NCBI RefSeq assembly: GCF_000156395.1
Contig: NZ_GG703821.1
Span: forward strand, 1,639-65,638
Source of the DNA: Providencia rustigianii DSM 4541
GTDB taxonomy: Bacteria > Pseudomonadota > Gammaproteobacteria > Enterobacterales > Enterobacteriaceae
Direction of reading: 5' to 3'
DNA: 64,000 nt
The notes below the pieces were generated by a model that did no database searches, was not told where the DNA came from, and saw only the letters and a program-made list of their open reading frames with translations. Position numbers and translations under genes: made by a program. This document shows, one piece after another, positions 57,564 through 64,000 of this stretch (positions are counted from its first letter, which is position 1; each line of letters begins with the position of its first letter).

Positions 57564-58577
57564 TTACTGGTTTTTTTCCACATACAACGTTTGAGATGGG
57601 AAAGCAAAGTCTGCACCGTGCTTTTTAACGATCTCAATAATCTTTAAGTAGACCGTTTGCTGTGCATCTAACCACTCAGCCCACACAGTTGTTTTGGTAA
57701 AACAGTACACCATAATATTCAATGATGAATCTGCAAAAGCATCAAAATAAACCAATAACGTTTGCCCTGTATCGATATTTTCATCTTGTTTCAGCATCGT
57801 GCGGATATCATCCACTATGGCACTAATTTTGTCAGAATCTTCATAGCGTAAACCAATTTCCGTTTTAATTCGTCGGTTGGTCATGCGCCCAGGATTTTCT
57901 ACGCTAATTGATGAAAATAACGAGTTGGGAATATATAAAGGACGATGGTCAAAAGTGACTATTTTGGTCAACCGCCAGCCAATTTCGACTACTGTACCTT
58001 CAATATTTCTATCTGGAGAACTCACCCAGTCCCCAATATTAAAGGGGCGATCAAAGTAGAGCATAATCCCAGAGAAAAAGTTACTCAGGATATCTTTACC
58101 CGCCATACCAATCGCGATACCACCTAACCCACCAAATGCCATTAAGCCTGAGAGGCTCATGCCAAAGTGTTCACCAAACAATAGGACGATGATGACAAAA
58201 ACGGTGGTTTTAAATATACGAGCGATAATTCGTGCTGAAGTTGGGTCACTACCTTTTTTAATTTGTTGTTTTTCAAGGCGGTTTGCTAACTGAAACAGCT
58301 TTCGCATAATAATTAATGTAATCGCCGATATCGCCACTAAATTAATTAATGGTGTAGAAATAAAGCTGAGCTCGAAATCACTGGCTGCCATATCCACGGT
58401 CTGAGCAATGGCTAAAACAATCACACACAACACAATAGTTTGGATTACATGAACCAGAATACTTTTTCTTTTATGTTTATGTCTTTTATGTAAAATCTCG
58501 AAAATTAAATACACAACCAAACAGACGGTAATGATAGTCATACCGACAGCATATTTTTCGAGTAGTGTTTGAATCAT
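57564..58577 (-). CDS. ynaI: MscS-family mechanosensitive channel YnaI
   Basis: A small-conductance mechanosensitive channel, 337 residues, closely like E. coli YnaI (343), which has two extra helices before the MscS core. Five hydrophobic helices cover about 1-165. The pore helix region [25 protein letters not shown] is followed by the beta domain ([22 protein letters not shown]) and the C-terminal vestibule ([21 protein letters not shown]). It opens at high membrane tension to release solutes. It stands alone between the ornithine decarboxylase gene and the deoxyribose cluster. Confidence 0.92.
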   Translation of the reverse strand: MIQTLLEKYAVGMTIITVCLVVYLIFEILHKRHKHKRKSILVHVIQTIVLCVIVLAIAQTVDMAASDFELSFISTPLINLVAISAITLIIMRKLFQLANRLEKQQIKKGSDPTSARIIARIFKTTVFVIIVLLFGEHFGMSLSGLMAFGGLGGIAIGMAGKDILSNFFSGIMLYFDRPFNIGDWVSSPDRNIEGTVVEIGWRLTKIVTFDHRPLYIPNSLFSSISVENPGRMTNRRIKTEIGLRYEDSDKISAIVDDIRTMLKQDENIDTGQTLLVYFDAFADSSLNIMVYCFTKTTVWAEWLDAQQTVYLKIIEIVKKHGADFAFPSQTLYVEKNQ

Positions 58578-58761
58578 GGTTTATTGCCCTAAAATCAACT
58601 TGCTGTATGAAAAATAACACTCTAAATTATGAGTGAATAATCGCTAAGATAGCAATTATTCACTTAAGTTTCCTAATAATTATCAATTACTTTTCATATA
58701 GTCCAATAATGAATTATTCATGACAAACAATACTGAGTATTGCCGTTATTCAGCAATAAAA

Positions 58762-58783
58762 AAGGCTACTAATCAGCAGCCTT
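58762..58783 (-). terminator. Terminator of the deoxyribose operon
   Basis: AAGGCT (58762-58767) and AGCCTT (58778-58783) form the stem, extended by a few imperfect pairs. On the minus strand it is followed by TTTTTATT. It lies 21 bp after the last gene of the operon. Confidence 0.8.
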
Positions 58784-58804
58784 CACGAAAAGAATAATTA
58801 AAAA

Positions 58805-59833
58805 TTACTTTTCTACACCCGTCGTCACTGTAAATTGACGATTTTCCCCCGCATCTAACCAAATCAATGTTTGGTTATTTTTTGCAGCAAGAAACCCCTC
58901 AGGACGGCATGTTGCTGGTAGTACAAACGCCCCAACCTTTTGGTCGCCATTATATAAAATCCAGCGAGTCGCATAATTAAGTTCATTTGATTTAAAGCGA
59001 GTCACAAAAGTATTACCCGCAGGAGATGTCATTCTAAACTCTGGATTAGCCGTATATTGGCTCAAATTATCCATAAAGAAGACAATTTCCGGGTCGCACA
59101 TTTGTGGCTGGTTAAGCTGATTCAAGGTGATTTCGCCTGATTTCAATGCTTGATTGAAATCGAGCCATTTTTGGGTTGGATGGACATGTCCAGGAATAGA
59201 CTCACGTAGCTTGATAGCTTGCTCTGGGATGTTTTGCGTCAGTGTTGCATTATCCACATAGGCATAATTCATATGGCACATATATTGAAGCGGCATTGGC
59301 ACCGATGCTAAATTCGTCACCGACATATGAATATCAAATAGCGAGCTGCCAGCATGTAATTGCACGGAAGGTGCTGCGCGATAGTGATGACCAAACCCCA
59401 TCACATACTCATATTCGCCACACACTTTCAGACTATTTTCAGTCAGTTCAAGCCATGCGCTATCCATGGATGCACAAGGCATTTCTCCATGTAATGGATG
59501 ATTATCCTCTGGTGATGGGCAGCCATTACTGATTAAGCCGGAATGGAATGCAAAACATCCATACGTTTCAATCACGGTGGGGACGGGTTTAGGCTCTGAA
59601 AACATATTTTCCATTTTCAGGTTTTGCCCACAAAACTCCGCATCCCAAATCATCTGCCCTAAAAATGGCAAAATTGTCAGGTGACCTTGCTGGTTTTCAA
59701 CGCGTAAACCTTGAACCCCAGAGTGATAAACAAATGCGGAAACGGAAAACTGGCTATTTTTAACGATTAATGTCGGTTTTTCCGTAAATAAGCTTTTATG
59801 TAACGGGATCATTGTGTTCATGGTCATACTCAC
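58805..59833 (-). CDS. DeoX-like aldose 1-epimerase family protein (DUF4432)
   Basis: A 342-residue protein of the galactose-mutarotase-like superfamily (DUF4432 group), mostly beta-strand, with histidines in MCHMNYAYVDN and in LISNGCPSPEDNHPLHGEMPC. It is the third gene of a K-P-X order like Salmonella deoKPX, so it is the counterpart of DeoX, whose activity is not well defined; sugar mutarotation is a reasonable guess. The start is uncertain: GTG at 59833 or ATG at 59827 or 59821. It follows the permease gene by 51 bp and ends at a terminator. Confidence 0.8.
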   Translation of the reverse strand: MSMTMNTMIPLHKSLFTEKPTLIVKNSQFSVSAFVYHSGVQGLRVENQQGHLTILPFLGQMIWDAEFCGQNLKMENMFSEPKPVPTVIETYGCFAFHSGLISNGCPSPEDNHPLHGEMPCASMDSAWLELTENSLKVCGEYEYVMGFGHHYRAAPSVQLHAGSSLFDIHMSVTNLASVPMPLQYMCHMNYAYVDNATLTQNIPEQAIKLRESIPGHVHPTQKWLDFNQALKSGEITLNQLNQPQMCDPEIVFFMDNLSQYTANPEFRMTSPAGNTFVTRFKSNELNYATRWILYNGDQKVGAFVLPATCRPEGFLAAKNNQTLIWLDAGENRQFTVTTGVEK

Positions 59834-59884
59834 GGTTTGATAATGAGAATTGGGCAGGCAAGCCTACCCAATATACTTTTTGGT

Positions 59885-61192
59885 TTATTTAGCGGCTTGT
59901 TTTGCTTTGAAGCGGCGTTCACCAACGAAGTAAATACCCACATATACAAAGCACAACATAGAAACTAAGAAAGAAAGCTGGAGTGAATGAGTGAGGTCTG
60001 CAACATAGCCTTGAATCGCTGGAACCACTGCCGCGCCGACTATCGCCATCACAATCACCGCTCCCGCCATTTCAGTATGTTCGTTATCAACAGTCTCGAG
60101 GGTTCCTGCATAGATAGTTGCCCAACATGGTCCGAACAAAATACTCACTAATACAGCAGCGTAAACAGCGGTAAAGCTTGGCATAAAGGCGACATACACT
60201 AAGAACAGCACGCCGATAATAGAATAGATAATTAGCACTTTATCTGCATTGAAACGGGTCATCAGAATGTTGGCAATAAATTTACCAATAAAGAAGCAAG
60301 CGAAGCTGTACACCATAAAGTTAGAGGCATCACGCTCGTTGATATCGCCCATTTCAAGCGCTAAACGAATGGTGAATGACCAAACCGCAACTTGCATCCC
60401 CACATATAAGAACTGAGCGATAATGCCTTTTCTGAAACGACTGTTTTTCGCTAAGTATTTCAGAGTATCCATCGCTGATGGACGTTTATGTTCCACCGTT
60501 TCAGCCACTTTACATTTTGGAAATTTAGTCACTAAAAACAGAATCATTACCACGACCAACACCATAATCATATAACGGTAAGGTTCGAGGGTATTTTCTA
60601 ACATTGCCAGACGGAATTCATGAAGCTGCGTCGCATCCATACCCGCCATTTGATTTTGTAAGCTTTCACCTTCTGAGAACACTAAATATTTACCCAGCAA
60701 GATCCCGCCAGCGGCACCGATTGGGTAGAAAGTTTGGCTGATGTTCAAACGCAAGGTCGCATACTGTTTTGGACCAATCATCGAACTGTAGGTATTCGCT
60801 GCGGTTTCCAAGAAGCTTAGACCGATTGCGATCGCAAAGATCGCCGCTAAGAACATGGTGTAGGTTGCCATGTGTGAAGCTGGGAAGAACATGGTGCAAC
60901 CCACGATATACAAGATCAATCCAATCATGATCGCATATTTATAGCTGGTTTTTTTGATCACGAGTGAAGCCGGGATCGCAATCAAAAAGTAGCCACCATA
61001 GAACGCACTTTGCACTAATGCTGACGCAAAGTTACTGAGTTCAAAAACGCTTTTAAACTGTGTGATTAAAATGTCATTAAGTGCAGCTGCACATCCCCAT
61101 AACGGGAATAAGCAGGAAAGTAGGATAAATTGAAATAGAGGTGTCTTATTCAGGTACCCATCAGGTAACTGAGTGATGTTCTTAATGTTCAT
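59885..61192 (-). CDS. deoP: Deoxyribose permease DeoP (FucP-type MFS)
   Basis: A sugar:H+ symporter of the FucP/GGP group of the major facilitator superfamily, 435 residues with 12 helices. The segments GCAAALNDILITQFK (helix 1, with the NDI motif of the group), SALVQSAFYGGYF, LSFLETAANTYSSMIGPKQYATLRLNISQ and GPCWATIYAGTLETV are typical. Substrate specificity for 2-deoxy-D-ribose is inferred from its place between deoxyribokinase and the DeoX-like gene. It starts 162 bp after deoK with AAGGG upstream of the ATG. Confidence 0.88.
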   Translation of the reverse strand: MNIKNITQLPDGYLNKTPLFQFILLSCLFPLWGCAAALNDILITQFKSVFELSNFASALVQSAFYGGYFLIAIPASLVIKKTSYKYAIMIGLILYIVGCTMFFPASHMATYTMFLAAIFAIAIGLSFLETAANTYSSMIGPKQYATLRLNISQTFYPIGAAGGILLGKYLVFSEGESLQNQMAGMDATQLHEFRLAMLENTLEPYRYMIMVLVVVMILFLVTKFPKCKVAETVEHKRPSAMDTLKYLAKNSRFRKGIIAQFLYVGMQVAVWSFTIRLALEMGDINERDASNFMVYSFACFFIGKFIANILMTRFNADKVLIIYSIIGVLFLVYVAFMPSFTAVYAAVLVSILFGPCWATIYAGTLETVDNEHTEMAGAVIVMAIVGAAVVPAIQGYVADLTHSLQLSFLVSMLCFVYVGIYFVGERRFKAKQAAK

Positions 61193-61354
61193 GGTAACCC
61201 TTAATAATTTTTATAATATTTTTAACCGGTTAAACGTTGCTTTATCGCTCTATTGGCGGCATTCATTTCAACCGGTCATGCTCAACATCATTCAAATTCA
61301 GAGCAAATATTGCGGGTACAGGCAATGCATCTGGTGCTTGAAAGACGATAAGGA
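61193..61354. other. Gap between deoK and deoP
   Basis: 162 bp in an otherwise co-directional set. It is AT-rich without a clear terminator or promoter, so deoP may be read from the deoK promoter. Confidence 0.4.
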
Positions 61355-62275
61355 CTAATTACTTAACTGAACAAATTCACTAAATTGCTCAATACTCGGA
61401 TAAGAGGATTGAGTACCTTTGCCTGTTACGCTAAATGCAGAAAACAGAACGGCTTTTTTCATTGCTTCTTCGATATTTCCGGTGTGAACATAGTAATGGG
61501 AGAAGCAACCGATGAAGGCATCACCTGCACCGCTGGTGTCGATAGCATTCACTTTGATTGCAGGGATTAACAACTCACTGTCACGAGTCATCCATAGCGC
61601 GCCTTTATCACCTAATGTAACAATCAGGTTTTTCAGTCCCTTATCTAATAAAGATTGGGCTGCGCGACGAACATTATCCAAGGTATCTACTGGCATATTG
61701 GTGAGAATTTCCAGCTCCGTTTCGTTCGGTACAAAGAAGTCACAACGACACGCAAAATCTAAGTCCAATGAACGCTGAGCTGGGGCTGGGTTAAGCAACA
61801 CAGGAATGTTATGCTTATTCCCGAATGCAATTGCGTGATACACCGTTTCCAGCTGTACTTCTAATTGCAGTACGATCAACTTACATTTTTTCAGATCTTC
61901 AGCAGCGCGATCGATATCTTCTGGAGATAAGAATTTATTCGCACCTTTGACGATCAAAATACTGTTAGAGGAGTTTTGATTCACAAAAATTGGCGCAACC
62001 CCACTGGATGTACAAGGCACTTTTTCTACATAACGGGTATTGATGCCATAAGACTCAAGATTACGAATGGTATTATCAGCAAAGATATCGTCACCGACTT
62101 TGGTTAACATAATCACTTTTGAGTTCAGTTTTGCCGCCGCGACCGCTTGGTTAGCACCTTTACCGCCACAACCAATTTTGAACGCTGGCGCTTCGAGGGT
62201 TTCCCCCTCTTTTGGCATTTGATCGATGTAAGTGATCAAATCGACCATATTTGAACCTATAACTGCTATATCCAT
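61355..62275 (-). CDS. deoK: Deoxyribokinase DeoK
   Basis: DeoK phosphorylates 2-deoxy-D-ribose to deoxyribose 5-phosphate, the substrate of DeoC. It is a PfkB-family kinase (ribokinase group), 306 residues from the ATG at 62275, with GAGGGAC upstream; a longer reading to 62344 is unlikely. Motifs are GCGGKGANQAVAAAKL (substrate/first PfkB signature) and DTSGAGDAFIGCF (catalytic aspartate and anion hole). Ribokinase is the family alternative, but the divergent deoC, deoP and DeoR-type regulator favour deoxyribose. Confidence 0.9.
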   Translation of the reverse strand: MDIAVIGSNMVDLITYIDQMPKEGETLEAPAFKIGCGGKGANQAVAAAKLNSKVIMLTKVGDDIFADNTIRNLESYGINTRYVEKVPCTSSGVAPIFVNQNSSNSILIVKGANKFLSPEDIDRAAEDLKKCKLIVLQLEVQLETVYHAIAFGNKHNIPVLLNPAPAQRSLDLDFACRCDFFVPNETELEILTNMPVDTLDNVRRAAQSLLDKGLKNLIVTLGDKGALWMTRDSELLIPAIKVNAIDTSGAGDAFIGCFSHYYVHTGNIEEAMKKAVLFSAFSVTGKGTQSSYPSIEQFSEFVQLSN

Positions 62276-62305
62276 AATGTCCCTCGTGTTAAATAAATCA
62301 CATAA

Positions 62306-62321
62306 TGATATAATACTAACA
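62306..62321. promoter_or_regulatory. DeoR-type operator between deoK and deoC
   Basis: TGATATAATACTAACA (62306-62321) agrees at 13 of 16 positions with the E. coli DeoR palindrome TGTTAGAATTCTAACA. It lies in the 183-bp divergent promoter region, 31 bp from deoK. Three ATGATA/TATCAT half sites (62305, 62323, 62339) overlap or flank it. A weak CRP-like TGTGA-N6-TCTCG follows at 62346-62361. One regulator bound here could control both arms. Confidence 0.6.
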
Positions 62322-62458
62322 TTATCATGTTGCAAAAATATCATTTGTGATTAGGATCTCGAATAACGAATGATCAAGTGTTATATCTGCCACATTTCCT
62401 CATTCTTTGTTACCTAACCCACGTTTATCCTAATTCACATCATATAGGAAGGTTTAAA

Positions 62459-63127
62459 ATGCAAGATTTAGCGAAATATATTGATCACACCTTACTCGCA
62501 GCAAACGCAACTGTTAATGATATCAAAACGTTATGTGCAGAAGCTGCACAATATCACTTTGCCTCTGTTTGTGTTAATACAGGCTATGTGCCTCTTGCAA
62601 GTGAATGCCTAAAAGACAGTGATGTAAAAGTTTGCTGTGTGGTAGGCTTTCCTTTAGGCGCATGCTTAACAGAAGCAAAAGCATTTGAAGCAGCAGAAGC
62701 TGTTCGCCGTGGTGCCGATGAAGTCGATATGGTTATCAACGTTGGTATGCTTAAAAGTGGTGATTTAGAATTCGTTCGCCGTGATATTGAAGCTGTATTT
62801 GCCGCTTGCGGAAATGCCACTTTGAAAGTTATTTTAGAGAATTGCCTGTTAACTGATGAAGAAATCACACAAGTTTGTGAAATTTGCCGCACAATGAAAG
62901 TTGGTTTTGTGAAAACTTCAACAGGATTCAGTACAATGGGTGCAACTGAGCATCATGTCGCATTGATGCGTAAAGTCGTTGGTAACGAAATCGGCGTCAA
63001 AGCCTCTGGCGGTGTTCGTACTCGTGAAACAGCGATTAAAATGATTGAAGCCGGTGCTAACCGTGTTGGCGCAAGCGCAAGTGTCTCAATTGTGACTGGA
63101 GATGAAACCACTCCAAGTGAGTACTAA
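62459..63127 (+). CDS. deoC: Deoxyribose-phosphate aldolase DeoC
   Basis: DeoC splits 2-deoxyribose 5-phosphate into acetaldehyde and glyceraldehyde 3-phosphate through a Schiff base. From the ATG at 62459 (AGGAAGG upstream) it has 222 residues, the short form common in Gram-positives and in sugar-specific clusters, not the 259-residue E. coli form. The Schiff-base lysine is K152 (GFVKTSTGF), the second lysine K181 (VKASGGVRT) and the aspartate D90 ([10 protein letters not shown]). It diverges from deoK. A GC-rich hairpin (63135-63153) separates it from the regulator gene. Confidence 0.94.
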   Translation: MQDLAKYIDHTLLAANATVNDIKTLCAEAAQYHFASVCVNTGYVPLASECLKDSDVKVCCVVGFPLGACLTEAKAFEAAEAVRRGADEVDMVINVGMLKSGDLEFVRRDIEAVFAACGNATLKVILENCLLTDEEITQVCEICRTMKVGFVKTSTGFSTMGATEHHVALMRKVVGNEIGVKASGGVRTRETAIKMIEAGANRVGASASVSIVTGDETTPSEY

Positions 63128-63134
63128 ACAACGG

Positions 63135-63153
63135 GGCGCGGTTCGTCCGCGCC
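63135..63153 (+). other. GC-rich hairpin between deoC and the regulator gene
   Basis: GGCGCGG and CCGCGCC pair over 7 bp around TTCGT, giving a very stable RNA hairpin 8 bp after the deoC stop. No T-run follows, so it is more likely an mRNA-stabilising or processing element that lowers regulator expression relative to deoC. Confidence 0.5.
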
Positions 63154-63173
63154 ATTATAAAAAGGATTGTAGG

Positions 63174-63956
63174 GTGATAGAAACTAAACAAAAAGAACGC
63201 CTTCGCCGCTTAAGTGAATGTATCAAACGTTCAGGACGCATTCATCTCAAAGAAGCCGCTAGAATACTTGAAGTCTCTGAAATGACCATTCGCCGAGATC
63301 TCAATGCGGATACTGAAGGCCCGATCCCTATGTCACTGCTTGGTGGCTACATTGTTTCTGTCACTCAACCTACTTCCCACCTATCACCAACCGAACACCA
63401 CGCTGATATTTTCACGCCCGATCAAACAGAAGAACTCTACATCCCTAATCTCGCCGCCAGTATGGTCAGTGAAGACGATGTGATCTTTTTTGATAATGGG
63501 ATCGAAATGGCAACCTTGATTTCCCTAATCCCCGAAGAGATCAGTTTCACCGGAATTTGTTATTCCCATAACGTTTTTCTTGCTCTGAGCCAGAAAAAAA
63601 ATGCTACTGCACTGCTCTGTGGTGGGGAATATCGTCCTAAAAGTGACTCTTTTTATAGCCCAACACTGCCTTCATTACTGGATTCGATTAATCCCAAAAA
63701 AGCCTTTATGTCCGCCACTGGAGTCCACAGCACCTATGGCGTGACTTGCTACAATATCGATGATTTGCCGATGAAAAAGAAAGGAATGGAAAAATCTATC
63801 CGGAAGATTTTGTTGGCGCCTTATAATTTGTTCGATGAAGTTGCGACAGCCAATATGGGGGAGTTATCCCAGTTTGATGTGATTGTGACTAATCGACAAC
63901 TTACTGATGAGTATGAAACGTATTGCCGAAATGGGTTTGTGAAGGTGATTTATTAA
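63174..63956 (+). CDS. deoQ: DeoR-family regulator of the deoxyribose cluster (DeoQ-like)
   Basis: An N-terminal DeoR helix-turn-helix (about 5-60; HLKEAARILEVSEMTIRRDLN) and a C-terminal effector domain (about 80-245, with FFDNGIEMATLISLIPEE and CGGEYRPKSDSFYSPT). I chose the GTG at 63174 (260 residues), with AAGGA seven bases upstream. It follows deoC in the same direction, so it is autoregulated if it binds the deoK-deoC operator. By analogy with Salmonella DeoQ and E. coli DeoR the inducer should be deoxyribose or deoxyribose 5-phosphate (inference). Confidence 0.85.
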   Translation: MIETKQKERLRRLSECIKRSGRIHLKEAARILEVSEMTIRRDLNADTEGPIPMSLLGGYIVSVTQPTSHLSPTEHHADIFTPDQTEELYIPNLAASMVSEDDVIFFDNGIEMATLISLIPEEISFTGICYSHNVFLALSQKKNATALLCGGEYRPKSDSFYSPTLPSLLDSINPKKAFMSATGVHSTYGVTCYNIDDLPMKKKGMEKSIRKILLAPYNLFDEVATANMGELSQFDVIVTNRQLTDEYETYCRNGFVKVIY

Positions 63957-64000
63957 AATGGGATTTCCTTATGTGTCGATTTTGATAACAAAAATCGACA

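Noticed and set aside
1-64000. CRISPR arrays, insertion sequences and tRNA genes
   Set aside because: No regularly spaced repeats, transposase frames or tRNA-like cloverleaf sequences were seen on either strand.

Overview
The window looks like chromosome from a member of the Morganellaceae, most likely Providencia. Three things point there. The backbone is enterobacterial and follows the E. coli order around rrnA-hemG-fadBA-ubiD-rfaH-tat-ubiBJE-rmuC-udp-metER. The DNA is moderately AT-rich. TatA carries the short extra N-terminus (MESTFAMA before the membrane helix) that is known from Providencia, where the rhomboid protease AarA must remove it. I cannot fix the species from the sequence. No phage, insertion sequence, CRISPR array, rRNA or tRNA gene was found. 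Two ERIC (IRU) repeats are present, and the P1/P2 promoters of an rRNA operon sit at the extreme left edge, reading out of the window.

Layout. 1-4221 (minus): rrn promoters, then hemG, trkH, yigZ and pepQ, read as pepQ-yigZ-trkH-hemG. 4480-7843 (plus): the fadBA beta-oxidation operon behind a perfect FadR palindrome. 7860-11141 (minus): terminator, ERIC copy 1, fre, ubiD, pepE. 11317-11811 (plus): rfaH. 11888-18062 (minus): tatCBA, ubiB, ubiJ, ubiE and rmuC, that is Tat export plus ubiquinone biosynthesis. 18169-20639 (minus): a DedA protein, a tyrosine phosphatase and udp. 20908-27687 (minus): a seven-gene accessory operon for the four-carbon acid sugars L-threonate and D-erythronate (ltnD, otnK, otnC, otnI, a DeoR-type regulator, denD, a GntP-type permease). 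28053-32619: yidB, then metE and metR diverging from a methionine control region, and yigM overlapping the 3' end of metR.

32688-40281: yjcE and ghxP, a lone ArnT-like membrane glycosyltransferase, and an MFS exporter diverging from an XRE-cupin regulator. 40326-42530 (minus): ilvBN behind a leader peptide and attenuator of the ivbL type. 42766-46424: ssb and uvrA diverging around a LexA box. 46482-50468 (minus): tyrB, alr, ERIC copy 2 and dnaB. 50678-53007: qorA, a 57-residue lipoprotein that would be easy to miss, and dusA. 53120-53794: a HigBA-type toxin-antitoxin pair. 54097-58577 (minus): a nucleoside hydrolase, ornithine decarboxylase and a YnaI-type mechanosensitive channel. 58805-63956: a 2-deoxyribose island with a mutarotase-like protein, a sugar permease and deoxyribokinase on the minus strand, diverging from deoC and a DeoR-type regulator across a shared operator.

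How the genes work together. The two sugar islands each carry uptake, conversion and their own regulator; the threonate/erythronate operon ends at dihydroxyacetone phosphate and the deoxyribose set at glyceraldehyde 3-phosphate plus acetaldehyde. udp, the nucleoside hydrolase and the deoxyribose genes give the strain a broad nucleoside-salvage capacity. I found no clearly undescribed system. The most useful leads are the rhomboid-dependent TatA, a LexA-like box upstream of rmuC, ERIC copies that end on the stop codons of fre and dnaB, the unusual gene content of the threonate/erythronate operon, the small lipoprotein at the qor-dusA junction, and the orphan ArnT-like enzyme.
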